From the NCBI GenBank assembly GCA_033065855.1, contig JAVXUO010001872.1, positions 1 through 64,000 on the forward strand: DNA of 64,000 nucleotides, in the 5' to 3' direction. Below are positions 1-15,300 of the stretch, piece after piece (the stretch's first letter is position 1; each line of letters opens with the position of its first letter). The notes under the pieces were generated by a model. That model had not been told where the DNA came from, did not search any database, and saw only the letters and a list, made by a program, of their open reading frames with translations. A program made the position numbers and the translations under genes. Source of the stretch: Escallonia rubra (taxonomy: Eukaryota > Streptophyta > Magnoliopsida > Escalloniales > Escalloniaceae).

Positions 1-398
1 TGGAATGGTTTAATCTTGTTGGTGATTGGAATCTTGGCTCCTAGTGATAAATTTTAATGAATGCTTCTCTTGGAGTCTTCTGGAGGGAAGTTATGGCTAC
101 ATATGCAGTCAACTTCTGTTGTTTTGTAACTAAAAAAAAAGTCACATTTACGGTGCCAAGATTTTGTTTTTTGTCATCATAAGTATGTATTTTCTGGGCC
201 TAAATTATACGTTTTCAGCAGACCTGAACTTTCTAATGTGATTTTTCCGCCTTCAGAAGGTGGTAGAAAACTTATAATTAATTTATATCTGTTTTTTCTG
301 TTTCAGTATGTTTGTAGAGTATGATAATGTGGTTTTGACCAAAAAAAATTTCCTTTTTTGTTTTTTCTATCTATTTCTTCTGGATGTATTTTTGGCAG
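1..398 (+). other. RPC2 intron sequence at the window edge
   Basis: T-rich, AT-rich sequence ending in the acceptor TTGGCAG just before exon CGG TGT GTT. I found no coding match to the expected preceding RPC2 residues, so this is most likely one intron running in from outside the window. Confidence 0.6.
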
Positions 399-3300
399 CG
401 GTGTGTTTACATTGCTTCAGATAGTGGTCGTGTATGTCGTCCTCTTGTAATTGCTGACAAGGGTGTATCAAGGATCAAGGAACGTCATATAAAGGAGTTG
501 AAGGTAAATACTTAGCTTGCGTAGTATTCTTCTCATGAATTCTCGTCACTTACGTGATTGAATCTTTCCTCCCTTGAAGGATGGGCTTCGCGATTTTGAC
601 AGTTTTCTTCAGGAGGGTCTGATAGAGTATCTTGATGTCAATGAGGAAAACAATGCTTTGGTTTGTTCCTAACTGATAATGCTTTTGTATATTTTGCTTC
701 CAACACTTCGAGCACCATCTTACTGGATATATATAGATTGCTTTATATGAAGGAGAGGCTAAAGCGGAGACAACTCATATTGAAATAGAGCCTTTTACCA
801 TCTTAGGTGTTTGTGCCGGGTTGATTCCTTATCCTCATCATAACCAGTCACCTCGGAATACCTATCAGGTTTGTTGATTGTCGATTCTGTATTTGTTGGG
901 TTGCAATACACGAGCAGGAACACAATTCATTTGATAACTCTCTTTTTCGTTCTAGTGTGCAATGGGGAAGCAAGCGATGGGTAATATTGCTTATAACCAG
1001 GCAAGTGGCCCTTTTTTATTTTCTGTACTTTGATTCTCCTAACCAGAAGGTGCTAACTGTAGTCATATAATTTTACGCGCATGTCTCAGAATTTAATTTT
1101 TAGCTTGTTGCACTTCCAAGTAATGCTGTTATAGTTGTTGAGATCACCGTGCCTACCTGATGTGGAACCAATAGGACGAAAAACAGAGGAGGAGAATATT
1201 CTAACTTCAATTTATCAAATGGTACTTAATCCCTTATAACAGGGGTCCTTTTCTAGTACAAAATAAAGAATAATAAGGAACTATATTGATCAGATCCTCA
1301 TTGACTCAGTTTTATCCATATGAATTTGACTAAGTCTTACATCTTTTTCATTACTGAAATATGAAATCCCAAATATATTCTCTTACTGAAGTAGACTTAG
1401 ATGAGATCAAACACATGGATGTGCTTCGAGAACCTAGATTTAGTCTGCCAAGTCCTCTAATTAGGCCATGTTGTGTTCCCATCACTATCTCCCATCTGAA
1501 CATAATTTAAATTGTTTGTATGTTATTTTCCGGTTTATGGATCATTATGAGAATGTCATTTGCATGATGCTGGCAAGAAGCCAACATTTCTGTTTAGGGC
1601 TTGCACCCTTTCAAGTCGGCAGAATAGTTACATCAGTTGCTACACTACTATATTTTATTCGATAATGATGTTATCGCCGCTAATACTCCTAAATTTGGAA
1701 TGCGTTGAAAAATCTATATGAATAATGGTTTTTGGCATATATATCCTCTTCCTCCATCTTTTCATATCCTTACCTCAAGGAGGAGGAAAGATGTGAGGAG
1801 AATCTTTACTTTTTAGTTTTTTGTGGAGAAGTGTTTGACAGTGTTTGTTGGTTTGCAGTTAGGGAGGTTGGACACATTAATCTACCTTTTAGTGTATCCT
1901 CAACGGCCATTATTGACTACACGAACAATTGAGCTGGTTGGTACTCAAGATATCCATTGTGGTACTTAATTATGGCATTTTAGTTACTAACGTTTATGTC
2001 CAGATAGTACAACCCTTTTCTTTTTCCCCCCCTGTGAAGGTTGGATATGATAAGCTTGGAGCAGGGCAGAATGCAACAGTTGCAGTTATGAGCTATAGTG
2101 GCTACGACATAGAGGATGCTATAGTTATGAACAAATCATCTCTTGACCGTGGTTTTGGTCGTTGTATCGTAATGAAAAAGTACTTCTCAGTCTTCCCTTT
2201 TGACTTACATAGTTGGGGCATTTTGCTCTCTGCATTTCCAAACTAATTAGATTTTCTTAACAATTGTTTAATTTTTGTTCAAGTTTCTAAATGTCTCACA
2301 TTCTTTTTAATGAGCAGATTGTCTGCTGTATATCAGAAGTATGAGAACGGCACAGAAGATAGAATTATTAGACCCCATAGAGAAGGACACGATGCAGATA
2401 GAATGCAGGTGATATTGGTTGAGACGTACTTTTTCACTAGTACAGTTATGTCTTTTTCTGCAGAGGAGTCTTTCATGGTGTGGCCAGGAGCGGATCCACC
2501 TTTGGTTGAAGGGAAGGGAGTTTTTACTAGCATTTTACCCACTAATTTTTGTATTTTGACCACCCTAAGATTTCTGAGTGTCTTAAACTGCTCCTATATT
2601 TTGACTAGCTTACTGGTTCGACCTAGCTCCGCCATTGGTTGTGGCGGTGTGTGATGTTAAGCACATCAGAATCCCCACCATTTGGGCATTAATACACGTT
2701 CTTGATCGCCTTGGATGAGTTAAGCAGCCTGCATGTGAATCATACAGATCTAGTAACTACGTTTCTTAATCCCAATGAAGAAACCCAGTCTGGAGTTAGC
2801 AGAAGTAATTTCACATGGAAAATAATATCTGCCAACACTGACCAGATCTTATCATTGACTTTCTCTTTATAGATGTGGCTTTTCCAAGGAGTTAAGTAGC
2901 CTGCGTGTCAATCATATAATATATTAATAACATATGGTAATCGCAATGAAAAAACCCAGGCTGAAGTCAGCAGAAGTAAATGCTCTCTAGTTTTTGCCGG
3001 CATGCTTTGTTTTCTGTGGAGAATATTATCTGCCAACACTAAATAAGGAGAAATTTTATTGTTGACTATCTCTTTATATATTTGGCTTGATCACTTGATT
3101 CTCAGTTCGAGAAACTTGTATTCATATTATCCTGCTACCTATTCTACCCCTTATGTAGATTTTGGATGATGATGGACTTGCTGCTCCCGGAGAAATAATC
3201 AGGACAGATGACATTTATATCAATAAGGAGTCCCCTGTTATTACGAGTAGTAGGTCAAGTATCTCACCTAAGGGATTGCCTAATAGGTTGGTATTTACCT

Positions 3301-6300
3301 TTTTCTTGATATTCGTTTTGGCAATTCCAATTTCTCACGTCTAGTGCTACATTTAGTGCATATAAGCCCAGCAGACAAGTCTACATGGGTCCGAAAGGGG
3401 AGACAGCTGTTGTGGATAGAGTAGCTCTCTTCTCCGACAAGAGTAACAATAAATGCTTTAAATTTATGATTCGTCATACTCGGAGGCCTGAGGTAATGGA
3501 CGTGATCTTATGGAACTTAAAGAGTATTCTCAACCATTGGTCTTTTTTAATTCCTGTTCTGAATTCTTTGTCTATCAACTTAGGTTGGCGACAAATTTAG
3601 CAGCAGACATGGCCAGAAAGGTGTTTGCGGTACTATTATTCAACAAGAGGATTTCCCTTTCTCCGAAAGAGGCATATGCCCTGATTTGATCATGAACCCT
3701 CACGGCTTCCCAAGGTAATCCAATATATTTACTATACTTGGACAGGATTTGCTAGTATTAGAATAAAGGACTTTGGATGATTTACAGATAATTTTGTTGG
3801 GATTTGAAAGGACGACTTTGTACTTCATTGCAGTCCGTCCTTATTTCCAGCCTTGAGCAATAATTTATTTTTTATGAACTTACAGCATCTTTTTGTGAGT
3901 GGACGGGGGAAATACACTAGACTTCAGTGCACTGAGATTGATTGATGTTTGTCGCAATTATAACTACGTGAGAAATCCATAACCGTTGCCTAAAATTAGC
4001 GTCTATGAGGGAGTATTTTATGGCCTGCTTTTGCATATAACTTTCTTTATAAGTATGTTAAGAGATTCCCCCAAGGGTGGTGTGTGTGTTAACCTGTGTA
4101 AACTAGAGGTATGTAAAAAACGGAACAAAAGAAGCTACCCAAAACTCATCCATAAGAATGGGGCAATAAAAACTAGCTACACCATAGCCAGACAGAATTC
4201 ATTTACAGACTTTAAAACAGGTACATTAAATAACGGAAGTCCGCTTTAACCAAAAATACAGGAGACTAAATAGGTGAGCATGAAACCAATGCAAAGGTAT
4301 TCCCACTCCGTCAAACTCGCCTGTTCTTTCTTTCCATTTGACCCTAAATAGAGATGGCGGCACCAACTTCCATTACCATCGCAACTCCTGAGGCACTTTT
4401 ATCTCACCCCACCCCACCCCATCCCACCCTCGAAGCATCCTTTTAACTGACTTTGGCTATTTTAGTGTGTAATTATGGTAAATGTCACACAGGGCCTATA
4501 GACTAATAACAGAGCAATATATTTCTTTAGCCCTATCTGCAAGGGTGTAGCTGGTTTTGCCTGACTGGGCTGAGGTTGGTGCTCTGACTTGCCAACATTA
4601 TCCCCTGAGTATTTTGTTTGCTTCCATTTGTATTTTCTGCCCGTCATCATTTGGTTTCCAACTGCCTCCTTGTCATTCATGGTTCTGTAATCTTTGGATC
4701 TACCTTTGCCTCCCAGATCGTGGATTTTGGAGATATGTGGCACACGGAACTTGTCTCGCCTTTGCTCTTTTTCGGGTCCTGGGTAACTTGTACAAAAAAA
4801 ATATTGATCCTGGAACAATGCTCATCCTTATCGCTTTAATGAGGTTTAGTTAGCAAACTGCCTAAGGAGCATAAACATGTCTCCTTGTTTATCAAAAAAT
4901 TAAATCAAGTAAAAGAGCCCTAGCTCTCTCCTCCTTTCCCATAAAGAAGATTGAAAAGCAGGAACCCGTCACCAATGTCGAGGATGGCACCAACAAGGAG
5001 CGGTGTTAGTACTTCTTCTGATGATTTCAAGCCAACCGTGCGCCTCAACAGCGAATGGTGACCATGCTGGAGCTACCCTTTGGTCGACGCTTACAGATCT
5101 CATTTTCCGTTGGAATTCGCTTGTATATGTATTCGGAGGCTGGAAAGGAAAATTGCAGTCTGCAAACAATAGGCGTTGTTATAGCGTATATATCATTTAC
5201 ATCAATCTGGAACGAAATTGTGTAGAAGTTACTGTGCTCTAGAGGAAAACTAAATAAGGTTGACAGATTAAGGATGACCTTTCCAATTCAATCACAAGCT
5301 TAGCACATGTATTACGTGCCAGTTAAACGTTCACATTCATGTGGGTTTTGGTGTAAGTGGCAATTAGAGGGGCGAATATGGCATAGCGTGTGCAGGGTTT
5401 TACACCCTGAGATTAGTTCATAAAAACTGATATTGCAAGAAGAGAAATAAAAATCTGTTCTTAGATATCTCAGTTGGTTAAATTCGGAGCAAGCATCTTC
5501 TTTCAATGAATGCCTGAAATGACCGCTTCAAGTATAAGCACATAATATGAATATTCTTTAGATGTTGAGATGAAAGAGCTCTTGTTCTAGCATTCTTTTA
5601 AACTATCCAATATTTGGAGACTTTTTTAACAAACTATGAGTAGTAGTCATGTTGTGATGATCAAAGTTCAAATATAGCTGAGTGGACAAAAATACCCCTA
5701 ACTGCCTTTTCTGTTCCCCTTTTCCCTCTTCGGCAATACCACCACCACCAACCACCGCCACCTCCACATCACCATAATCACTATTTGCTTTCACCTCAAG
5801 ATCCTCACAACCATGGGCCACCATAAACCACTGCCCAAATAACATCAAATTCCAGATCTCCATTAATAACCAGACAGAGGTCATGAATTCCGAGTACTGC
5901 TGGAGATGACAAACTCCCTGTTTCCATCGTCCCATAATACATGACTTGAATAATGATAAGACATGTTCCAGAGTCTTTCAGACAAAGCAATTGAATTTTC
6001 TCCTGCTATTAACTTAGAAATGAGTGCACTATAAATGCTTGGTTGTCATCAGAATGAGAGACAAATATAAAAGAGCTTGCATGAGTTTCAATTCGATAAA
6101 AAAGAAGAAAATCTGAAGGTAAGACGGAAGCCATGTTTTTACATCATCTGCACAAGACTGCTGGAATACCAATTCCAATAGGGAATAAATGAGCAGGTGA
6201 ATCAATAGCTATGTCCTGGAAGGGATCGGGAGACCACTGATAAAGAAGGGACAATTTTGTGAGAAAAAGAAGAACAAACCCTATTTTAGTTCTTCAGAAT

Positions 6301-9300
6301 TGGGACATCGATATCAGAGGCATGGCCATTTAAAGAGGACCAATATGCAGGTGCTGGAAGTTTTTGTTGGTGGACGTGGTGATGGTATTGCCAAAGAGGG
6401 AAGAGGGGAATATAGAAGGCAGTTAGGGGTATTTTTGTCCGCTTAAGTCAAAAAGTGTTTGCTAAGGGTTGCCTTATCTATTACAGGAACAATGGACCTT
6501 TCAAACATTTATCGGTCTTAATTTCTGAAAGGAATGGATTATTGTCCTTGATCTGTTTATTTATATTTAAAAGTACACGAAGAAGAAGGATCATCACCAA
6601 ATGAAACCAAATTATAGTTCTATGTTTAACTATATGTCTAGACTAATGAATCTATTGCTTCTATTGTGCCACGGAATAAATCCTTCCAAGTGTTTCATAT
6701 TTTAAATTTGTTCCTTTGGTGTTGAGAGGTAGATCATTTGCGTAATTTTCGATGCATCATGCAATTCTGTTTTATTAAGTTCTATGTTTAACTAAATGTC
6801 TAGACTAATGAATCTATTGCTTCTATTGTGCCACGGAATAAATCCTTCCAAGTGTTTCATATTTTAAATTTGTTCCTTTGGTGTTGAGAGGTAGATCATT
6901 TGCGTAATTTTCGATGCATCATGCAATTCTGTTTTATTAAGTTTTAGTTTTAAATGTCCAGTGATAGCTGTACACTCAGTAAGGTGCATGAAATAGTTTC
7001 TAACAAGTTAATTATCAGTCGCATGACAGTTGGGAAGATGATAGAGCTTCTTGGGAGTAAAGCTGGAGTTTCTAGTGGTAAATTTCATTATGGCAGTGCC
7101 TTTGGGGAACAAAGTGGTCACGCGGACAGAGTTGAAGCTATAAGGTGCTTTATTTCTCCTCTAAGGACTGTTGTCATCCATAGCTACAGTTCTGATAGAC
7201 GTGCTTTGCTTATAACAGTGAAACCCTTGTGAAGCATGGATTTAGCTACAATGGCAAGGACTTCATTTATTCAGGTTCCCTGTTTCTTTTCAAAGTCATG
7301 TCTCTAAGTTATTACCCAGATATATCTGGTTGTCTTTGAAGTATCAGTATTGGACAAACATGTTTTATGCAAGCATGAAATTTTAGCAGAATACGAACAT
7401 TCGAACATTCTTTTCATTGTTAATCTTTTAAGCGTTAATGACCTCATTAATCTTGCACCATGTTTGGTGTTTATGAACTTCATTTGTGGTAAGTTCGTGT
7501 GATATTTCCTATTTTATATGGTGTTTACTCTCTCAGGAGCTCACGACTTTTATTTTCCTTGGAAAAACCTGTTAATGCTGCATTTTTGTCCAGTTATGCT
7601 AATGCTATAATTTACTTGTGTTCCGCTGTTATCCTTCATCACAATTCTACAAATGGAGTTGCTAAATACGGCGATACTATAAGCTGTAATCTGCTAGGAT
7701 TAATAGTATTAGCTAGTTCAATATTTTGATCATTCTATCTTGTATTAGATGCCAACTTTGCCTGTTAAAATATCTCTTTCATCACTGTAGCGCTTCTAAA
7801 TTCAAAATTAGATTTTATGCAATGACACGGGTTAATGTTACGCTGGTGTGAGAACATTTCCTCCAACGTGGTTTTGGCCAGACCAGTGGTTGACTTGCAA
7901 TAAAAACGGCTAGGTCGCACCTGAACTTTCCCTGACGACCCCGACCAGTAAAAACTAGAACAAGTGGCACCAGCACTTACAACTCTTCCCAAGAATCACA
8001 AACAAGTTCTTCCATGGGTGAAAAATCCAATATACCATCGCAGGCCTTTGCTGACAATGAACTAGCTAACAAAATACAGTAGAATCCTAAGAAGCAACCA
8101 CAAAGTAAAATATCCTCACATACTAAAGATACCCTTCTGAGATCTTCAAGGGTTACATAATCTTTTCTTTTTGTTCGATATGTTCGTCGAAGGTGTGATA
8201 ATCATGATGGTTTTGACAATTTTATAGAATTTACGTCGACATCAGAGTATTTGATTCTGAAGTTGATTGAGCAGGCCTTGTTGACTTGCAATTTTATATA
8301 TTGGTGATGCTGCTATTTTGGACATTCTTCGATCTTTATTGCTTGCTGTCATGATTTTTTAAGGAGTAATTTCTAAGACTGAAAGTGCTGATAATACTTC
8401 ATTTATACTCATATTAATGTCTGTGCATGCTCGAGGATCTTCTTAACATAACTGTAATGGTACTCTTGGTATAACCAAACAAGTTAAGCCCGCACATTCT
8501 AATTTTGTATGCACTTCCAACAGACCCCTATCGTGTTAGAATTTCCTCAAAAGTATTCTACAGAAACTTTCATTTGTTGGGCTTGTTATTTTTAAGTGGT
8601 GTAATAAAATTGTAGTTTCTAGCAAAATCTACCCTGTATGCTGTCTGGTAGCCTGTCTTTCATATTGGCTTTGTATTCGATTGATGAAGTCCTATGCACT
8701 AAGTTTTCATAGGATCAGTTTAGGAACCGTATGAGGTTTGCTTTAAATTTACATGAACTTTGCTTCCAGTCACCCAATTCAGTGTTCATTTCCTTTAGTT
8801 CAGCTGGTGCCATTTGGATCCCAAAGTGGAGGACCTAACCTATGAGAGACTACACGTGTATTCTTGTAACATGGCCCCATATCTTGTTTGGATGTTACTT
8901 CCAGATGATCATAACTTCTCTTTTCTTTTCAGGAATTACTGGTATGCCACTACAAGCATATATATTTATGGGGCCAATCTATTACCAGAAGCTGAAACAC
9001 ATGGTAAACTCTAGGTCTTATGAAGCTCAGGCTTTGAAATATCAGATTCTCTTTTGCAGAAAAAATGTGTCGTGAACATCACGTGCCCATGCATTTTGAG
9101 GACAACTTACACGAATCTGACTATAAAAATCTTCTTTGAAGCAAAAATTAAAAGAAAAAAAATGTGGAGAGGAGGTTATTTTTGCACTTGTATAAAGTTT
9201 TTGTTAATGTTTACATCACCTTTTGTTGGATGAACATTTAGCACGAACCAATTAGTTGCTAGGTTCAATACAGTCTTTTTTCCTTCTCACTGCTCACTTC

Positions 9301-12300
9301 TCAGTCAAACTATGTTAAGCCTTATGCAAACTAGTTGGATTGACTGCATGAATAGTTTGGGATGCATTTGTTGGAGTATCTAAATTAAACAAAAATAGAA
9401 GCACCAGTATACAAAGTCTCACGGAGGGTTGTAATGCTTGAACCAAGGTGCCCAAAAATGTTACGAGTCAACATACGAGATGCCAATAGCCGTGATAATG
9501 ATACAGTGATGTTGAGCAGAGCATGCATCTTAAGCGGTCACAGTTTCTCACAATTACTAGTCAGAGTCCAAACTTCTCATACAAGGGTAAATTAACCTTA
9601 ACTATAGTTTGAGCCGAACACAGGAGAATCGTGATTTCATAATATCTGCTCCGTACTCTCAAGTTAACTGAGATAGAAACCATGAGCTGTTCATTATTCT
9701 TGTTTATGTAGGGTGTCTACTTAACTCGTGAAAGTGATCACCCCGACCTGTTGGACTTGATCAATCTCTGTGCCCAGGCCTTTGCCTCTTACGTTGTGAT
9801 ACATGTGACATTTTCTGTAGCATCAACAGCATTGGTTACTTTAGTTATCATCTACTGTAGAAGACTAGTTTTTCCCAAATTTACGCAATCGAGTTTACGA
9901 GAACTCTTAGATCTTCTATAGTTGTTGCCTCCTTGAATTAGATCTCATGAAATGGTCAGAAGCACTAAACCGGTTCTGATTAGGTGAATGTTATTATTTG
10001 CTTTATATATTGCCTCCATTTTGTGATGCCACGATGTAGCAACTAGTTATTTGCACTTGGGGCCTCTTTGATATCGTTTGCAGTTATGGTTTTCAGTTTT
10101 CAAAATAGCAAAAACGAAAACCATTTTAGTGTTCATTTTTTACCAAATAGAGAGTGGGGTTTTTGAATCGAGTGTTGTCCATTTTTTGGTTTTCTTTTCT
10201 TGCATTTTTGTTCTTTTCTGTTTTATTTTATCTCTTCGTGCTGTTGTGACATCACTGCGCAGCAATCACCCACCAGCACCCACCACCTAACGTCAACCAC
10301 TACCATCAACCCCAACCACCATGGGACAGAAGCTTTCCCCAGTTCAAATCAATGCCTCTGCAATTACAAAATCTGTCATGGAGTCGAGGCTTTTATATGA
10401 ATCGAAGCCCAAAGAATTTGACTCAAAGCCTCAAAGAAGAGGATATCACCAATCTGATGATGTAAAAGGTCACCAGAGAATTGGAGATTGATGGAGCTAA
10501 CATGGGCCCCTTGTAATCGCAGCGTGGTGGTGGAGGTGTGTTGAATCAAAGAGCGAAGCTATTTGTTGAATGGGTCGGGGTCGTGGAGGTAGTGGGTGTG
10601 GTGGTGGTGGAGGCTGGACTGAAGCCAGTGGGCTCAGTTTTGGTTGTGATGGCTGCTGTTGCGGTAGGTATTGTGGGTGCGGAGGTGGAAGGGAAGGCGA
10701 GGAGTCTGGGCTTAGTTATGGTGGCCGTGGTGATGGTAGTACCAGTGCTGGTGGTAATGGTATGGTGGTGATGGTGATGGTGGTGCTGATGGTAACGGGC
10801 AAGGTTCTGGTGGTGGTGATCAATGGAGAAGAGGGTTGATAAAAGGATTTGGTTTTGCTTCCAATAAAGTTTGAGCAGGTGATCTCAAATTGAAAACCAC
10901 AGTTGAAACCAAAACCACTCTCTGGAGTTTAAAAGAACAAGCCAAAAATGAAAAAGGTTTATAAAGAAAACTAAAGAAACTAGTATACAAAGGTTTTTTC
11001 ACCACTTTTTAAAACTAGAGGAAAAACTGAAAAAAAGTTTCAACACTATCGTAATGTACAGTAGGAAGTATTCCTTTTTGATTGTGACCATCACAATTCT
11101 TCAATTCTACATAACAGAGGGGGTTCAATCTTCGACCTTTAAGCCAAATGACATCTGCATTGTTCCTTTTACCATCAGGTCCTAGACAAAATGCATGCTC
11201 GAGGTAATGGGCCTCGTGTGATGATCACTAGACAACCTACTGAAGGGAGAAGTAAAAATGGAGGTATTATACTTCTCAAATTTCTTATGTGTAAACTTAT
11301 CTTCATTTCAAATACTGCTATCATCTCCATTTTTGCAAAATTTGCAGGATTACGAGTAGGAGAGATGGAACGCGATTGTTTGATTGCTTATGGAACTAGC
11401 ATGTTAATTTACGAGCGGTTAATGATCTCAAGCGATCCTTTTGAGGTTCAGGTGTGTCAGATGACACTGGGAATCTTCATGTTTTTCCTTCCTTTGAGCA
11501 AGTCATACCTTCATGTCCGTCCTTCAACATCATGAGCATGGTGTTCACGTTTTTCTTCTGAATTTTGTGGAACTCGTATGCTCGTAACTTCTAAACAGTA
11601 ATATAAATGGTCCTGACCTCCCTGCAGAAATCTTATGGAAGATGTAATTCCAAGTTGTTAGAACTGTAATGCATCTTTTCTTCCCAATTTAAACATGTCA
11701 ACTTGGTCTGGTTATAGATCATCCACGTGCCATGCTTAAGGTTTCCATGCTATACCGAGACAACCATTTGCTGTTGTCTTTCAATCATTTCTATCCTTCT
11801 GTGTCTAGCTTAAGAATTAGTGTTGGTACAGGTTTGCAGAAAATGTGGTTTGCTTGGATATTACAACTATAAGCTGAAAACTGGCATTTGTTCAAAGTGC
11901 AAAAACGGGGAAAATATCTCTAGCATGAAGTTGCCATATGCATGCAAGCTCTTATTCCAGGTAAATTAATTTCTAATCTATTCGTGGAGATTCTTTAGAT
12001 TTGCAATCATTACAGATTCTAAATTGTTGTATGATGTAACACAACCTGTTTTCCTTTCCCCTCACTTTTTGGTATTTCAGGACAGGTTTTAATGATACGT
12101 TATTCCAAATGTTCATATTAACTTGTTCCGGATGTTCACTAAATCAATTATAAAGTAGACGACAGGTGCTGTAAAGTCCATTCACAAGAAAAATTCTCTC
12201 TCTCTCTCTCTCTCTATCTAATCAGTAAAGGTGGCCGAATCATAGTACACTAAGTGTCACATCTTTATGTAGTGGCTATTTTATCTTTAGGACAGAATGA

Positions 12301-15300
12301 TACTTGATGATTCTGTTCCCTGTCGGCAGAACTGAAATTCCATTGTACTAAATTTGATTTGCAAGTGGGTGGCCATTTGGTTCCAACAAGGTCGTACAAA
12401 GAGCAATTTTAGATTAGTTGCTACTGGAGCAATTCCAATGATAAGATGAGAGCCAATGTTTACAGAAATGGCTAGACTTTTCAAGCTTCGGTGTGAGTCA
12501 TGGCAATGAGTTGGTGGAATATGTTGAAGCAAGGGCACACAACCTAATCCCACACTGGCGAGGGCTTTGGTACCTAGTTCCATTGTTCCTCGCGCAGGCT
12601 CTCAGATGGAGTGGTCATGAGAGGAACTATGAAGACTGACGAAAAACTTGGTTCTTAATGTAGCAAGACTGGTAGATGTGGGCGGAGGATGCTGTAAAGG
12701 AGGTGTTGAAAGCAAGACCTTACTGAAAGTAATGAGTTGGAGTCGGAGGGAACTAGGATGTGGTAGATTCATAAATGAGGAGGCAAATATTAAGGTGTGT
12801 GTGAGGTGGTACTCCTGGGTCACACAAGTGCGGCTAAGGATGGCAATATGACTCATAGCGAATGGGTACCCTGCCGACCTGTGCTGATTTGAGCAGGTGA
12901 ATCTGTCTTTGACCTTGTTTAAGGACTGTTTTGGTACAGAAATGGGAACTTGGTTTTGGTCTGGAGCAGGTACCGCCTCGATTCCTTCGCGTTATGTGTT
13001 CATATCGTTGATTTCTTTGTTACAGTAACTTCTGAAATTCGTGGCCATTGACCTTCAGAACTTTTTGAGTATAGGATATGCCATTACCCCTATTATCTAC
13101 CTCCACGCAAAGAAAGAGTCCTCGAAGTTTGTTTAAGTAGCCCTTTTCTCTCTATTTGCGTATGCATCTACCCCTTCCCTTGGCTTTCTGTCCATTTCTC
13201 CATTTGCAACTTAAATGTGAGCGATTAATGGTGGAAATGCACACAAAGTATGACTTACCCTAAAGTGAAAATAGGAGAAACACTTATCCAGTGAGGTAAC
13301 TCGGTGATAAACACTCCCACTCTCAGTGCTCTCTAGCTCCAAACCCCTGCCACCTCCAGTCTATCATTCAAAACCACCATCACCAACCATTGCAGAATCA
13401 CTGTTGTTTTTACCCATCAAAGTGCACCCCAAACCAACACCACTACCATTACCACCATCGATCCAAAGGAAATCCACAAACAATATCAGTTGAGCCACAC
13501 TCACCTGCACGACCGCGCAATCTTTCTCTCTCTGACCCCACCCTGGCTATCACTCGTAGGCTCATGTTTTTCTGGTGTAGGTGTAAACAGGGGGCAGTGG
13601 GAAAAGTCAACCTAAGGAGCTAGCTATTCTAACGAGGGAAGTCATGCCTGTAAAAGCCCCAGAATATCCCCTTCCCTAGCCGATGTGGGACTGCATAATT
13701 GGCATTTGTTTCAAAGCCTTACATCTCTGCAAGGGGGCTACTGGCTCCTCAGGCATGTTGACCACTGTTGGGACTTCTGAGGTACTATTGGCGTGGATGC
13801 AAACCATGAGTAATGTAGAATCTGCCAGGCTGGGAATGGGGCAGCTCTGATCCCAGTTGATGCAAACAGGGGCAATGGGAGAGCTCAACCTGAAAAGCTT
13901 ACTATCCAAGTGAAGGAAAGCCCAAAAACCCTTGCCTAGAGGTTGGGGGATTGCATCCGATTCCAGTTCGCTCCTGCAGTTCAGTGTCATCGAATTATTG
14001 CCACCGTCAGGTTCTGCACATATTGTCCTTTCTCCCAGACTATCTTTTCCCGCTTGAGGTTAGGAGCAACTATGTAGTGGTGTAACGTTAATGGTTGTGA
14101 GTGGTGCTGGTAATGGGGGCGGTGGCATGGAATGAACTTAAAGGGGGGAAAAAATAGATAACCCCTTTTTTCTGCTCTGAGATTGTGGATAGCGCCTCGG
14201 CATGACTATCAACATGACCTCTTCAAACTGAAATTGGATTGAAAATTAACAAAAAGTTTTGGTCCGCACGGGCATATTTAGGAAAAAAGGCCACTTTTAA
14301 CAATCTTGAAACATGAAGGGCTCAAGCAAAAGAGAGGCTAATAAATTGTGGTGATTTGGCTCTGAGAGTGAAACCTTTTCAAAATTCAAAGGCACTATAC
14401 GTAGCTTATTATGCCGAACCACCCAACTGTTTACCTCTACTCTGGACATATTCGAAGAAATTCTGACCACCGGAGGGAATGGTTTGTGGGTTCCGAACGG
14501 CTATAGCGGCTGCCCTGGCCTTCCAAGTTCCAAAGTTATTTATTTGGCATTTTTATGAATTTACTTGTGCGCCAAGCCCTTCTGTAAGTTTTTCATTTAA
14601 TTCTCCTTCTAAAATGGTCAGGTGCAAGCCATGAAAGGAGGATCTGAGTCATTTTATGGAGATCCTTTTCTTACGTGTATTCTTCCTCCTTGATTTGAAA
14701 TTTAATCACCCACGTGGATACTACAATTAACCACGATCAGCCCAATACCACCATCATAAGCAACCACTGCCACTGCATCTGCCCTTAGATGAACGAAACG
14801 CGTGCGGCATAATTCTCAGGACCATTTACTGGCTGGTCAACAGGGAATTGGCCGATTCAACAGGGAATCGGCCACCACACCGGTTCGGCTGTCCATTTGG
14901 ATCGTATAAGCTGCTGAACCGGTCAAAACCAGATGAACCGGCCTTTATTCTGGAGCAAGCGGGTGGTCCTGACCAAATAAGCACAGCCCATTAACTTACT
15001 AAACAGTGACATAATGGTTCTCCCAGGATTTGATCGTCAGTATGGAGGCTGGCCAGCAATGTCTTTACCCGCTGAACCAAGCACAAAGTTGTTAGTAAAA
15101 ACCTATAGACTCTTCAAAATGCGTGAAGTACCGTTGTCCGACAATGGACACTTGGACATGGGTATGGGATATGTATCCGACACATCTTGTAGGATATGCT
15201 ACTACGAACTCTATCTGATAGTTATAAAAATTCTATATTGCTTTGATATAAGTATTCAATTAACACGTGCGTCAGGTAAATTACCGTTCTATATTGCTTT

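Larger units (their letters stand above)
3715..7018 (+). other. RPC2 intron 10 (3.3 kb)
   Basis: Long intron between the GDKF-signature exon and the MTVGKM exon. It holds an inverted-repeat insertion (about 5678-6447) and a 162-bp tandem duplication (6617-6942), listed separately. The rest is AT-rich with no recognisable gene. Confidence 0.7.

Noticed and set aside
10538-10839. Gly/Val-rich frames resembling glycine-rich proteins
   Set aside because: GGT-repeat filler in an RPC2 intron with several open frames at once and no conserved structure.
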